A stretch of DNA of 64,000 nucleotides from Manihot esculenta (GCF_001659605.2 NC_035165.2:15238419-15302418), one strand, 5' to 3'; shown: positions 11,701 to 23,640, numbered from the stretch's first letter. The notes: generated by a model not told the origin, from the letters alone. Program-made: numbers and translations.

Positions 11701-12624
11701 GTGGACAAGTTGGCGCAGGTGTATGTTGATGAGGTTGTCAGGTTACATGGGGTTCCTGTTTCAATAGTGTCTGATAGAGGGCCCCAGTTCACCTCCAGGT
11801 TTTGGCAAAGTCTACAGAACGCTATGGGTACCGGGTTGGATTTTAGCACTGCTTTCCATCCACAGACGGACGGACAGTAAGAGAGGACCATCCAGACAAT
11901 AGAGGATATGCTCAGAATGTGTGTGCTGGATTTTGGCGGTTCTTAGAGGCAGCATCTACCTCTAGTGGAGTTTTCCTTCAATAACAGCCATCATGCTAGC
12001 ATAGGGATGGCTCCATATGAAGCTTTGTATGGAAGGAAGTGCAGATCGCTTGTCTGTTGGGAGGAAGTTGAAGAAAAGGCCTTAGCAGGGCGTGAGCTAG
12101 TAGAGATCACCAGCAGAGTGGTGCCCATAATCAGAGAAAGGATCAAGACTGCTGCAAGCAGGCAAAAGAGTTATACAGATGTCCGCAGAAGGCAAGTAGA
12201 GTTTCAGGAGGGGGATTTGGTATTGCTCAAAGTGTCTCCAATGAAAGGGGTGATTCGGTTCGGGAAGAAAGGTAAGCTAGCTCCATGGTACATCAGACCC
12301 TTTGAAATCTTGCAAAAGATCGAGAATGTATCGTATAAGTTGGACTTACCTACTTCTATGGAGAGAATCCATCCGGTTTTCCATGTTTCCATGTTAAGAA
12401 AGTTCGTGTCAGATCCGAGCAAGGTTCTTAGTGAGCCTGATGTGGAGATCCAAGAAGATCTCACCTATGTTGAGCAGCCAGTGCGGATCATAGACACCCA
12501 GATTAGAAAGCTAAGAAACAAGGAAATCCCGATAGTGAAAGTCCTTTGGAATCACCATAACATCGAGGAGTGTACCTGGGAGACACGGGAGTCCATGCTC
12601 CAGCAATATCCTCATCTCTTCTAA
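8751..12624 (+). pseudogene. F gag C-terminus-protease-RT-RNase H-integrase-chromodomain, inactivated
   Basis: The frame starts inside gag at the E1 junction and reads knuckle region, protease (DLGASHSF instead of DPGASHSF), RT (FIDDILVYS), RNase H, HHCC/DDE integrase and a C-terminal chromodomain-like segment ending PHLF. Breaks are TAG 8862 (Trp position), Cys to Tyr in the CCHC knuckle (CFRYGQ), one extra G in the run 9598-9603, TAG 10117 (Gln), TAG 10489 (Trp), TGA 11566 (Trp), TAA 11878 and TAG 11944 (Trp). Identification comes from near-identity to G and H. It belongs to the Del/Tekay chromovirus type by domain order and the [18 protein letters not shown] motif. Function is lost. Confidence 0.9.
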
Positions 12625-12685
12625 GGTGAGTGTTATGTGTTTTATGTGAATGTCTATGTTTTATGCTTTGCCATGTTTGTTTGGT

Positions 12686-12722
12686 GAACATTCAGGGACG
12701 AATGTTCTTAAGGGGGGGAGAA
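12686..12722 (+). promoter_or_regulatory. F hairpin and polypurine tract
   Basis: GAACATTC, 6-base loop, GAATGTTC (12686-12707) is followed by AAGGGGGGGAGAA (12710-12722) directly before the LTR start TGTAATACCC at 12723. A purine tract at this place primes plus-strand DNA synthesis in LTR elements. Confidence 0.85.
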
Positions 12723-13605
12723 TGTAATACCCGGCTAGACTCCGGTATCAGAATTCCTACCGTCCGGTGGAATCTCGGATGTCGAAAACCTCTAGAAGGG
12801 TAAAACCATGTTTTCATAAAATGTTTTAATGTATTTTATGGTTTTAAGCAAGAAAGGAAATGAGTTTTGTATGAAAATAACCTTGGAGGAAGACCCAGGT
12901 TCGGCCGCCGAACCTCAAGTTCGGCTGCCGAACATGCATGCATTTCGGGAGTGCTTTAGGCCCCCGAAGGCATGAGAGAGGGAAGTCCAGGTTCGGCCGC
13001 CGAACCTTATGTTCGGCCGCTGAACATGGCATGCATGCGGAGGCATGTTAGGCCCCCGAAAGTGGCCTGGCCAGCCACCTATAAAGGGGTCCCCATGTCC
13101 GAACGGGTGAACTTTTCTCCCCGTTTTCGGCCAAGGTGAGTTCTCCGCCGTCCCTCATCGATTTTGAGCTTCTTCCTTCGAATCTCCATGATTTTCTTAT
13201 GAGTTTTCACTTGGTTTGAAGTTATTTGAGCAAAAGAGCAAGTTTTGAAGATTGGAGACCAAAGAGTTGATTTCTCCCCATCTCCGAGCTAGGATCGTCT
13301 TTCCTCTCGATCTTCAAGAGGTAAGCTTACATCCAACCTTCCTTGTATGTTTTAAACAAGTTTTATGAAGATCTTTGGGGTAGAATTGCATGTTTAGGTT
13401 ATTGTTGAGTTTATGGGTTTATGTTATGCTTATGAGCAATGTGGGTTGTTTGATGTGTTTTGGTTGGGGTTTAAGTTAGTTTGAGACCCCTATGTGCTTG
13501 TTGGCTTGAGTTTGCATGTTGTAGACTAGGTAAATGCATGATGGAATGGATTGGGAGGCATTTGTGCATGAAAGAGGCTGAGTTCTGCCCTTTGAAAGAA
13601 CTCAG

Positions 13606-13860
13606 GTTCGGCAGCCGAAGGAACTTTCGGCCGCCGAACCTGCCTATGGAGGCCAACTTTTGGCTGCCGAACCCTGCCCCCGAAAGTGGACTTTCGGCTC
13701 TGGAAGGGAGTTTCGCCCACCGAAGGTGCCGCCGAACATACGTGAGTTTCGTCTCTGGAGGGAACCTTCGGCCGCCGAAAGTGCCGCCGAAGGTGCATGA
13801 CTTTTGGCTCTGGAGGGACTTTCGGCTGCTGAACCTGCCGCCGAAAGTACCCTGTTCAGC
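13606..13860. repeat. Palindrome/minisatellite module of the Tekay-like LTR (F copy)
   Basis: Imperfect units of about 55 bp alternate TTTCG(G/T)CTCTGGAGGG with TTCGGCCGCCGAA and GTGCCGCCGAAGG. Equivalent modules lie at about 15270-15520, 16975-17250, 24470-24755 and 32715-32960 on the plus strand, and 7665-7905 and 40553-40800 on the minus strand. The module lies roughly 500 bp downstream of the TATA-like box and should be transcribed. Confidence 0.8.
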
Positions 13861-14261
13861 CTTCTTTTGCATGATTTATGTGATTGTTTTATGGTGTTTT
13901 AGGGGATTTTTGGGGAGTATTTTAGAGTCATGTTCATGGATGTTTGGTCCATCATTTGAGTACACCTGTGTAGGTTCGGACCCGAGGAACCGAGGACCTC
14001 AGCAGTGAGATAGCTGCTTCAGAGTCATTAGAGCTTCAGCCAGAGGTGAGTGGAATAACTCTTTACGTTTCAAAGCAAATACATAAATAAATTTTGAGCA
14101 TGATACATGCATCATGTATGCCATGAGATATACTAGATTGTTTGCATTAGAATTCACGAATATGTTGCATTGCATAACTTGATGATAATGTGGATGGATA
14201 TTGAATGATCCTTTAGTCCTCATATGTTATGGTATGATGATGATATGGTATGGATAGCCAG

Positions 14262-14405
14262 TGAGGCCCATTCTACGCCCTTGGCACTATGTTAAGAGAA
14301 AGACTAGTGAGGCCCATTCTACGCCCCTGGCACTATGGAATGTTATGCTATGTTATGTTATGTTAAGAGAAAGACCAATGAGGCCCATTCTACGCCCCTG
14401 GCACG
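14262..14405. repeat. LTR minisatellite in F
   Basis: Three imperfect units contain GTGAGGCCCATTCTACGCCC followed by TTGGCAC or CTGGCAC and AGAGAAAGAC spacers. A short TATGTTATGC-type repeat is embedded near 14341-14365. Confidence 0.8.
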
Positions 14406-14427
14406 ATTGGACTGTGTAGAGGACTAT

Positions 14428-16181
14428 TGTAATACCCGGCTAGACTCCGGTATCGGAATTCCTACCGTCCGGTAGAATCTCGGATGTCGGAAACCTCTAG
14501 AAGGGTAAAACCATGTTTTTATAAAATATTTTAATGTATTTGATGATTTTAAGTAAGAAAGAAAATGAGTTTTGAAAGGAAAAGACCATGGAGGCATTTC
14601 CAGGTTCAGCCGCCGAACATTGGATTGTTTAGGGGGGCAAGTTAGACTTCCGAAAGTTTCAAAGGTTCGGCCGCCGAACCTTATGTTCGGCCGCCGAACT
14701 TGCATGAGATTTGGAGGCACCTTAGGCTGCCGAAAGGTGGTCTGGCAGTCCTATATAAGGACCCCATGGCCGAAACGGGCGAGTTTTCTCCCCATTTTCG
14801 ACCACGGTGAGTTCCTGCTCTCCCATGGTTCGTTTTTGACGATTTTCCTCCGATCTTTCATGTTTTAACAAGCTTTATGTTGATTTGAAGATATTTGAAC
14901 AAAAAGAGCAAGTTTTGGAAACTTGGAGACTAAAGAGCGGATTTCTCCCCATCTTCGAGTTGGATCGCCTCTCCTCTCGTTCTTCAAGAGGTAAGAGTAG
15001 ATCCATAGTTCATTTCATATTTTAAGTAAGTTTTATGAAGATTTATGGGGTAGAAATGCATGTGTAGGTTTATGTTGAGTTTATGGTTAAATGTGTGTTA
15101 TGAGCTATGCATGTTTTATGTGTTGTAGTTGGGGTTTAAGGTAGTTTGAAACCCCTAGGAGCTTGTATGCTTGAGTATGCATATTGTAGAATAGGAAAAT
15201 GCTTGATTGAATGAGTTGGGAGGCTTTTATGCATGGAGAGGCTGAGTTTCTGCCCTTTGGGAAGAACTTAGGTTCGGCAGCCGAAGGTTCTTTCGGCCGC
15301 CAAACCTGCCTGTGGTAGCATGTATCGGCTGCCGAACCCTGCCCCCGAAAGTGGACTTTCGGCTCTGGAAGGGAGTTTCGACCGCCGAAGGTGCCGCCGA
15401 ACATGCATGAGTTTCGTCTCTGGAGGGAACCTTCGGCCGCCGAAAGTGCCGCCGAAGCTGCATGACTTTCGGCTCTGGAGGGCCTTTCGGCCGCCGAACC
15501 TGCTGCCGAAAGTGCCCTATTCAGCCCTCCTTTGCATGATTTCTATGATTGTTTTAAGGTGTTTTAGGGGGTTTTTTGGGGAGTATTTTAGAGTCATGTT
15601 CATGGATGTTTGGTCCCTCATTTGAGTCCACCTGTGTAGGTTCAGACCCGAGGAACCGAGGACCTCAGCAGTGAGATAGCTGCTTCAGAGTCATTAGAGC
15701 TTCAGCCAGATGTGAGTGGAATAAACTTTTATGTTTTAAGGTAAATGAACTTGGAGCATGATACATGCATCACGTATGCCATGAGATATACTAGGTTGGT
15801 TGCATTAGAATTCACGAATATGTTGCATTGCATAAATTGATGTTGATGTGGATGAATGTTGGATGACCCTTTAGTCCTCGTATGCTATGGTATAATGATG
15901 ATACAGTATGGAAGACCAGTGAGGCCCATTCTACGCCCCTGGCACTATGGCAAGAGAAAGACCAGTGAGGCCCATTCTACGCCCCTGGCACCTTGGAATG
16001 TTATGTTATGTTATGCTATGGTAAGAGAAAGACCAGTGAGGCCCATTCTACGCCCCTGGCACGATTGGACTATGTTGAGGACTATTGGTGACAAGTCCAT
16101 CCTTGATGTGATTTGTTTGTGCTGTGTTGCATTTCATGAAAGCATGAAATATAAATTGAATATGTTATTATTCTGCTCACT
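14428..16181 (+). repeat. H 5' LTR, first part
   Basis: It starts TGTAATACCC. A TATATAAGG promoter-like box is near 14752. It has a U3 palindrome cluster (about 14603-14700), the downstream palindrome module (about 15270-15520) and a three-unit GTGAGGCCCATTCTACGCCC minisatellite (about 15920-16065). It breaks at 16181 where G inserts after TCACT. No gene. Confidence 0.9.
15911..16070. repeat. LTR minisatellite in H 5' LTR
   Basis: Three units of ACCAGTGAGGCCCATTCTAC followed by GCCCCTGGCAC are spaced by AAGAGAAAG-type sequence and a short TATGTTATGC repeat. The same three-unit pattern recurs in H's 3' LTR at about 33357-33507. Confidence 0.8.
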
Positions 16182-17617
16182 TGTAATACCCGGCTCGAGT
16201 CTGACATCGGAATTCTACTTTCCGATGGAGTTTCTGATGTCGGAAGTCTCTAGAAGGGTTAGAGTGATGTTTTTTCTAACATGTTTTGGTATGTTTCATA
16301 GTGTTAAAGCATAAGGAAATGAGTTTTTAAGTGAAATGAACCAAGGCAGAAAAGCCAGATTCGGCCGCGCGAAGTTGAGGTTTGGCCGCCGAACATGCAT
16401 GGCTTTCGGTTTCACGTGTGGCCGCCGAAGGTGGTCTGGCCAGCCACCTAGAAATGGCCCTCAGTCGGTTGAAGCGGTAGAGCACCGTTTCTTTCACTTG
16501 CTGAGGTGAAACTCTGCCCTTTGTGAGTATTTCTTTCTGTTTTCATTAAATCATGCAAAGATTTAATTAGTTTTTATGATTTTTTGAAGGTTTTAAGCTA
16601 AAAACTCAAAGTTGTGAAGTTTGGAGAGTTTAAAGGAGAGTTGCTCCAAAACTCTACGTGAGTATCATTCATCTACTTGTTTTCACAAGGTAAGTGAAGA
16701 TCCTAAGCTTGTTTTTCTGTTTTCTGAAGGTTTTATGGGGTTTATAGAGAGAGATGCATGAATAGGGTTATGTGTGAGGTTTTGATGATTTTGTGCATAG
16801 AACTTGTGTCTGTGTTGTTTCTGTTGTGTGTTTGGGGTTTTTAGGTAGTTTTTGACCCCTTTGAGCATATACATGAGTGTATGCACGTTGAGGAAGTGCG
16901 GTGTGAAGTTGGAGAGGAGTTTGGTGCATTTGGCGAGAGGCAGGGCAAGTTTCTGCCCTGTTGATGAACTCAGGTTCGGCAGCCGAAGGTACATTCGGCC
17001 GCCGAACCCCTGAGGAGGTGTGAGGAGGTGGCTTCGGCTGCCCAAGCTTGCCCCCGAGCTTTTGGACTTTCGGCTCTGGAGGGAAGTTCGGCCGCCGAAG
17101 GTTAGAGACTTTCGTCTCTGGAGTGCCTTTTGGCCTCCGAAACTTGCCCCCGAAAGGGTTCGGCTGCAGAAAGTGAAAGTTCGACCGCCGAAGGTGCTTG
17201 AGTTTCGTCTCTGGAGAGGACATTCGGCCGCCGAACCTGCCGCCGAAAGTGTTCTGTCCAGCTTTCCTTTGCATGCTTTGCATGAATGTTAGAGTGAGTT
17301 TAAAGGGATTCTTGGGGAGTTTACTAGAGTGAGTCATAAGCTAGTTCGGTCCCTCATTTGAATCCATCTGTATAGGTACAGACCAGAGGAACCAGAGAGA
17401 GCAGCAGTGAGTTCTGCTCCAGAGCCTGCAGAGTCAGTCCAGTTAGCCAGAGGTTAGTGGAACTAAACTGATGACTTTTAATTGAAACATAAACTGCTTT
17501 CAGCATAGTTCATGCATCATGAGTATACAGCAGGTTGTTTGCATTAGCATCCACGAATATGTTGCATTGCATAGTTATTTGTTGATGTGGGTGAATGCTG
17601 AATGATCCAATAGTCTC

Positions 17618-17815
17618 AGACAGGAAGTCCAGGAGCCTTTGACTACGCCCTGGCAGGTACAGAGAAGTCCAAGAGCCTTTGACTACGCCCTGGCAGGTAT
17701 ATAGTAAAGACGAGGAGCCTTTGACTACGCCCTGGCATTGGTAAGTACAGAGGTGTTATATACACATATACATATATGACAGGAAGACCAGGTGCTCGAT
17801 TCTATGCCCTGGCAC
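17618..17815. repeat. LTR minisatellite in G 5' LTR
   Basis: Units of AGGAGCCTTTGACTACGCCC followed by TGGCA are repeated three times, with a diverged fourth (GGTGCTCGATTCTATGCCC). This replaces the CCCATTCTACGCCC units of F and H at the same LTR position. The 3' copy is at about 25125-25322. Confidence 0.8.
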
Positions 17816-18227
17816 AGAGTTACTGGGACTATGTGGTGACAGGTTTACTCTTGATGTGAATTGTCTGTGATATGGTGCATTCCATGATATCATATTTTAC
17901 TGAAATGTTTTACTGTTCTACTCACTGGGCTATAGAGCTCATCCCACTCCCTTAACCCCAGTTTTGCAGGTTCAGTGTACAGTGTACAGGGACAGTCCAG
18001 CAGAGTACAGAGAAAGAGTAAAGAGATTTGTAATATAATAGCTTAGAGTGGACATGTAATATTAAAGAGATGTAAGAGTTGTGTATAAAGTTCGAAATGT
18101 GCTTGACCTAGTGATGTATGTTTTGTACATGATCTGTATATGTATATATGTTTTGCTGTATGTGAAAAACCAGGCTTAACAGGTATGAGTTAACCCATCT
18201 AGAGCAAGCTCTAGTCAGGGGTACAGA

Positions 18228-18264
18228 GTATAGAGTACAGAGTACAGAGTACAGAGTACAGAGA
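18228..18264. repeat. 7-bp AGAGTAC short tandem repeat, G 5' LTR
   Basis: About five units are present here but about three in the 3' LTR (25727-25752). The 14-bp length difference between the two LTRs fits two repeat units. Confidence 0.8.
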
Positions 18265-18459
18265 TAGTGCATGCACAGGTTAAGCCTTGGTTCAGAAAAA
18301 GAATTTTTATTTTCACAGAAAATGTATGATCATGTATGAGTTTACAGGTACACAGAGAGTATAGCAGGCTTGCTACGGGTTCTGGCGGCCTTAAGCCGAC
18401 TAGAATCCTAGCGTCAAATCCTAGCGTCGGTGACGGTCCATTTTGGGGTCGTTACAGAT

Positions 18460-18480
18460 TGGTATCAGAGCCCTAGGTTC
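18460..18480 (+). promoter_or_regulatory. G primer-binding site (initiator Met-tRNA)
   Basis: TGGTATCAGAGCCCTAGGTT lies three bases after the LTR end. The first 12 bases match the usual plant initiator Met-tRNA primer site. The 198 bp between it and the gag ATG is a non-coding leader. Confidence 0.9.
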
Positions 18481-18678
18481 ACATGATCGGACCTATAGAG
18501 ATAGTGTTGGGCTCATAAAGGTTAGAAGTGGTCAAGCACAATAGGAAATCATGTCCACTAGGATAGGGTGTTGAGTCCTATCTGGTATGATATGCCATGA
18601 GTTTTGCATGTGCATTAGTGATATGTGATGTTTATGTGCTAAAGTGTTATGTTGTGTGTTGTTTTCTAGAGAGTAAAG

Positions 18679-21600
18679 ATGATAGGAACTCGTCGATCAG
18701 CTCGATTGACTGGAGTCCCACCAGAGAGTGAGAGACCAACTGCTCGTCCTCCTGCATTGCCGGGGGCAAGGTCTCAGAGATTTAGCAGGGAAGGTACGTC
18801 AATAGACCCTAGAAGGTCTGTAGACGAGAGCAGAAGAGGTACAGCGAGAGGAGAAAGATCAGAAGAAAGGAGGGAGGCTATGGAGATTGATCAGTCTAGA
18901 GATGACAGCATGGGTGTGGGCAGATTTGAGGAAGGTATGGGAGAGTCGCAAGGAGGCGCTCAGGCCTCAGGTTTTGGCTATCCAGCCTTTCCGCAGGACC
19001 CAGAGTATCCGATGGGAGGTATGTCGGAGTACTCTAGTTTTATCCCATATCCCCCTTACATGCCATATATGCCTTATCCTTCTTATTACCCACCGTATCC
19101 TATGTATCCATCTTTCCCTACTCATCCAAGTGTAGCACACCCAGAGCCAAATGAACTAGTACCACCACCAGAACCAGTAGCCCCTGTTGTTGACAGACAT
19201 CAACCTAGCTCATCTGGAGGTAAGGTACAAATGACGGAGTACTTGAAATTGGATGCTCCTAAATATAACACGGGAGATGATCCATTTGAATACCTCAGAT
19301 CAGTTCGGATGATAACCAGTGAGTTGGGAGCTGATGATAGTAGGGCCATTGAGATGGCAGGGTTTACACTTAAATGGAAGAAAGCCAGAGAATGGTTCAA
19401 GAATTATGTGGAACCCAGGGTGGACAGTATGTCTTGGGGAGAGTTCGCCAATGAGTTTGCAGGGTGGGCTTTTCCTGATAGCTCCAGGGAGATGAAAGTA
19501 ATAGAGTTTGAACAGTTGAGACAGACAGATGAGATGAGTGTTGATGAATTCACAGATAAGTTCCTGGATTTGCTTCAGCATGTGGGTCAAGCCTATGATA
19601 CTGATCAGAAGAAGGCAAGGAGATATACTATGAGACTGCATCCCAGGTATGCTTCCTTGATTCTTCCAGCTGAAAAGGAGAGTTTCCATACTATAGTAGA
19701 CGCAGCTAGGAAAATGGAAGCTAGTGCCAATATTCAGAAACAGTCAAAGGCACAGGCTTCGGGTTCTAAAGCCCCCAGTTCAGGCAGCAAGAGATGGGAT
19801 AGAGCAAAAGGAACAAAGAGTAAGTTCTAGAGTAAAGTCAAGTCAGGTCTGGGAATAGGTAGTGGCTCAAGCTCTGGCACAGTTCCAGTATGCAGACGAT
19901 ACGGAAAACCACATGGAGGAGTTTGTCGATTGGGATCTACAGCTTGTTTTCGATGTGGACAGGAAGGGCATATTGCTTGGGATTGTCCACAGATGACTTT
20001 TGCACCATCCCAGCAGATGAGTTCAGGCAGTGTGGTACAGCCAGTTGTACAGCCAGTAGCTCCAGTCATGCCTCAGAGTAGTGGCAGAGGTAGAGGGAGA
20101 GGGGCAGCCTCTACTTCAGCAGCAGGTTCCCGAGGTGGAAATCCGGTAGCCCCAGCACGGATTTTCACTATGACACAGGAGGAGGCTAACACGTCGAACA
20201 CAGTGGTGTCAGGTAATCTCATCATTGGGTGTTTAGATGTGTATGCTTTGATGGACCCCGGTGCTTCTCATTCCTTTATTGCTTCGAGAGCCATAGAGAG
20301 ATTGGGTTTGATCAGTTCTGAGTTAGAGTATCCTCTCTGGGTCAGTGGACCTAAATGTGACCCATCAGTGGTAGTGTCAGTCTGTCGTTTCAGTCCAGTG
20401 TTCATAGAGGGTAGATGCCTTCCAGCTAACCTTGTGGTTCTAGACTTGACAGATTTTGATGTCATTCTAGGGATGGATTGGCTATCTGCATATAGTGCTA
20501 CTTTGGACTGTAGAAAGAAGATAGTTAGTCTCAGAGACCAGGATGGGTCAGAGTGTGTCTTCAGAGGAGACAGGAGAGGTACACCCAGAGGTATGATTTC
20601 AGCCCTTCAGGCTCGTCGTTTGCTTAGGAGGGGTTGTCAGGGGTTTCTAGCTCATGTGAGAGAGCTAGACAGTCAGGTTAGGGAACCAGCTACAGTACCA
20701 GTAGTTCGAGAGTTTCTCGATGTTTTCCCAGACGAACTTCCAGGACTACCACCTGGTAGGGAGATAGAGTTTGAAATAGAATTGTTACCTGATACCAGAC
20801 CTATCTCTATTCCTCCCTACAGGATGGCGCCAGTAGAGTTAAAAGAGTTGAAAGAGCAGTTGCAAGATTTGGTAGATAAGGGTTTCATCCGCCCTAGTAC
20901 CTCACCTTGGGGTGCTCCAGTGCTCTTTGTCAGAAAGAAGGATGGATCCCTCAGACTTTGTATCGACTATAGACAGTTGAACAAGGTCACTACTAAGAAT
21001 AGGTATCCTCTACCTAGGATTGATGATCTATTTGACCAGTTAGCTGGAGCAGGTTGTTTTTCTAAAATAGATCTGAGATCTGGATATCATTAGTTGAGAG
21101 TCAGAAAGGCAGATGTGCCAAAGACAGCGTTCAGAACTAGATATGGGCATTATGAGTTCTTAGTGATGCCGTTCGGGTTAACTAACGCCCCTGCAGCATT
21201 CATGGATCTCATGAACAGAGTTTTCAGTGAGTTTCTGGATCACTTTGTCATTGTTTTCATCGATGATATTTTAGTGTATTCCAGAGATGCAGAGGAGCAT
21301 GCCCAGCATCTGAGGACAGTTCTGCAGACACTGAGAGAGCATGGGTTGTATGCCAAGTTCTCGAAGTGTGAGTTTTGGTTGAGGAGCATTGCCTTCTTGG
21401 GACATGTGGTATCAGCAGAGGGTCTTGAGGTAGATCCCAAGAAGATAGAGGCTGTAGCTAACTGGCCCAGACCCACGATAGTGACTAAGATTAAAAGTTT
21501 TCTGGGACTGGCAGGTTACTACAGGAGGTTCGTTCAGAACTTCTCAAAGATAGCGGCTCCTATGACCAAACTGACTCAGAAGAACCAGAAGTTTGTCTGG

Positions 21601-23598
21601 TCAGACCAGTGTAAAGAGAGCTTTGAGGAGCTCAAGAGGAGATTGACAACAGCACCAGTGTTAGCTCTGCCTGTCAGTAATGAGGATTTTACAGTGTTCT
21701 GTGATGCATCTCGAGTGGGCTTGGGTTGTGTGTTGATGCAGAGTGATAGGGTGATAGCTTATGCTTCTAGACAGTTGAAGAAGCACGAGTTGAATTACCC
21801 CACCCATGACCTAGAGATGGCAGCAGTTATCTTTGCACTTAAGATGTGGCGGCATTACCTCTACGGGGTTAAATGCGAGATCTTCACCGATCATAAGAGT
21901 TTACAGTACATCTTGAGTCAGAGAGAGCTGAATTTGAGGCAGAGAAGATGGGTTGAATTGCTCAGTGATTATGATTGTACGATCCAGTATCATCCGGGTA
22001 AGGCGAATGTTGTGGCAGACGCCCTAAGCCGGAAGTCACTAGGCAGTTTATCCCATATAGCAGCAGAGCGGAGACCAATCGTGATGGAGCTTTACAAGCT
22101 CTTAGACGAGGGGTTACAGTTAGAGTTGTCTGGTACAGGTGCGTTGATAGCACAGATGAGAGTGACACCTGTGTTTCTGGAGCAGATAGCTCAGAGACAA
22201 CACGAGGACCCAGAATTGATGAAAATTGCCAGGACTGTTCAGTCAGGCAATAGTACAGAGTTCAGATTTGACAACAAAGGGATCCTCCGGCATGGGAGTC
22301 GACTTTGTGTACCAGATAGAAGCAGTGTGAAGGAAGACATTATGAGGGAAGCTCATAATGCGAGGTATAGTGTTCACCCAGGAGCCACCAAGATGTATCA
22401 GGATCTGAAAAGGATTTATTGGTGGCTAGCCATGAAGAAAGAAGTGGCGCAGTTTGTAACAGCTTGTGAGGTTTGTCAGAGGGTGAAACTAGAGCATCAG
22501 AAACCAGCCGGAATGCTTAACCCATTGCCGATTCCAGAGTGGAAATGGGAGAACATCGCTATGGATTTTGTCGTGGGTTTACCAGCAACGTCCAACAGGA
22601 TAGACTCTATATGGGTGATTGTGGACAGGCTCACGAAATCTGCTCATTTTCTTCCAGTACGGAGTACCTATTCTGTGGATAAGTTGGCACAGGTCTATCT
22701 GGATGAAATAGTGAGATTACATGGAGTTCCAGTGTCTATAGTTTCAGACAGAGGACCTCAGTTTACCTCCAGATTTTGGCAAAGTCTGCAGAGTGCGATG
22801 GGCACGAGATTGGATTTTAGCACTGCTTTCCACCCACAGACTGATGGACAGTTAGAGAGGACCATCCAGACCATAGAAGATATGCTTCGACTGTGTATGT
22901 TAGACTTTGGCGGTTCTTGGCGGCAGCATCTGCCTTTGGTAGAGTTTGCCTACAATAACAGCCATCATGCTAGCATAGGGATGGCTCCTTATGAAGCTTT
23001 GTATGGGAGGAAGTGCAGATCCCCTGTTTGCTGGGAAGAGGTAGGAGAGAAGGCGCTTTCAGGGCTAGAGTTAGTAGAGGTTACCAGTAGAGTAGTGCCC
23101 CTGATCAGAGAGAGAATCAGAATAGCGCAGAGCAGACAGAAAAGTTATGCAGACGTTCGCAGAAAGCAGTTAGAGTTCCAGGAGGGTAATTGGGTATTGC
23201 TGAAAGTGTCTCCAATGAAGGGAGTGGTTCGTTTTGGCAAGAAAGGTAAGTTAGCTCCACGATACATTGGACCCTTTGAGATTTTGCAGAGGATCGAAAA
23301 TGTGTCGTATAAGCTAGATTTACCTGCGTCTATGGCGAGAATTCACCCGGTATTTCATGTTTCTATGCTACGGCAGTTTGTGTCAGATCCGAATCAAGTG
23401 CTGAGTGAGCCTGAGGTGGAGATTCTTACAGATCTCACCTATATAGAGCAGCCAGTGCGGATTCTGGACACACAGATCAGACAGCTAAGGAACAAGGAGA
23501 TTCCGATGGTGAAAGTCCTGTGGAACCACCATAATTTAGAAGAGTGCACCTGGGAGACGCGGGAGTCTATGCTCCAGCAATATCCATATTTGTTTTGA
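18679..23598 (+). pseudogene. G gag-pol polyprotein, single frame with two TAG codons
   Basis: One frame of 1639 codons runs from the gag ATG to the pol end, with only two in-frame stops: TAG 19828 (codon 384) and TAG 21091 (codon 805). Order: Arg-rich gag N-terminus, Pro/Tyr-rich stretch (about 110-150), capsid (about 185-330), knuckle region with [14 protein letters not shown] (about 424), Gly/Arg tract, protease with DPGASHSF (about 525), RT with FIDD (catalytic Asp pair 862-863), RNase H ([15 protein letters not shown]), integrase with HHCC zinc site and DDE core ([14 protein letters not shown], then the Glu after HPQTDGQ), and a chromodomain-like end. The first knuckle has Cys to Tyr (CRRYGKPH). 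The two ambers sit where F also has ambers. The RT, RNase H and integrase frame is intact after the second TAG (834 aa). Confidence 0.93.
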
Positions 23599-23640
23599 GG
23601 TTAGTTTTCCTCCTTTTTATGTGTTTGTTGTTTGTTTTAG

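Larger units (their letters stand above)
12723..14427 (+). repeat. F 3' LTR, first part
   Basis: It starts TGTAATACCCGGCTAGACTC. U3 palindrome cluster at about 12899-13026, TATA-like box CTATAAAGG at about 13080, and a second palindrome/minisatellite module at about 13606-13860. A GTGAGGCCCATTCTACGCCC minisatellite lies at about 14262-14405. It is interrupted by H at 14428 and resumes at 34193. The open frame 13481-14008 is repeat read-through. Confidence 0.9.
16182..18456 (+). repeat. G 5' LTR (2275 bp)
   Basis: The start is TGTAATACCCGGCTCGAGTC and the end GGGTCGTTACA. It belongs to a distinct LTR subfamily from F and H. The TATA-like box is altered here (CTAGAAATGG near 16448) compared with CTATAAATGG in the 3' LTR. 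The downstream palindrome module is about 16975-17250. An AGGAGCCTTTGACTACGCCC minisatellite is at about 17618-17815, and a 7-bp AGAGTAC repeat at about 18228-18264. A 13-bp AATCCTAGCGTCA duplication lies near 18405-18430. Confidence 0.92.

Noticed and set aside
18460..18480. Possible tRNA gene fragments at the primer sites
   Set aside because: Only the 3' tRNA-complementary bases are present, directly after LTR ends. No cloverleaf arms are found.
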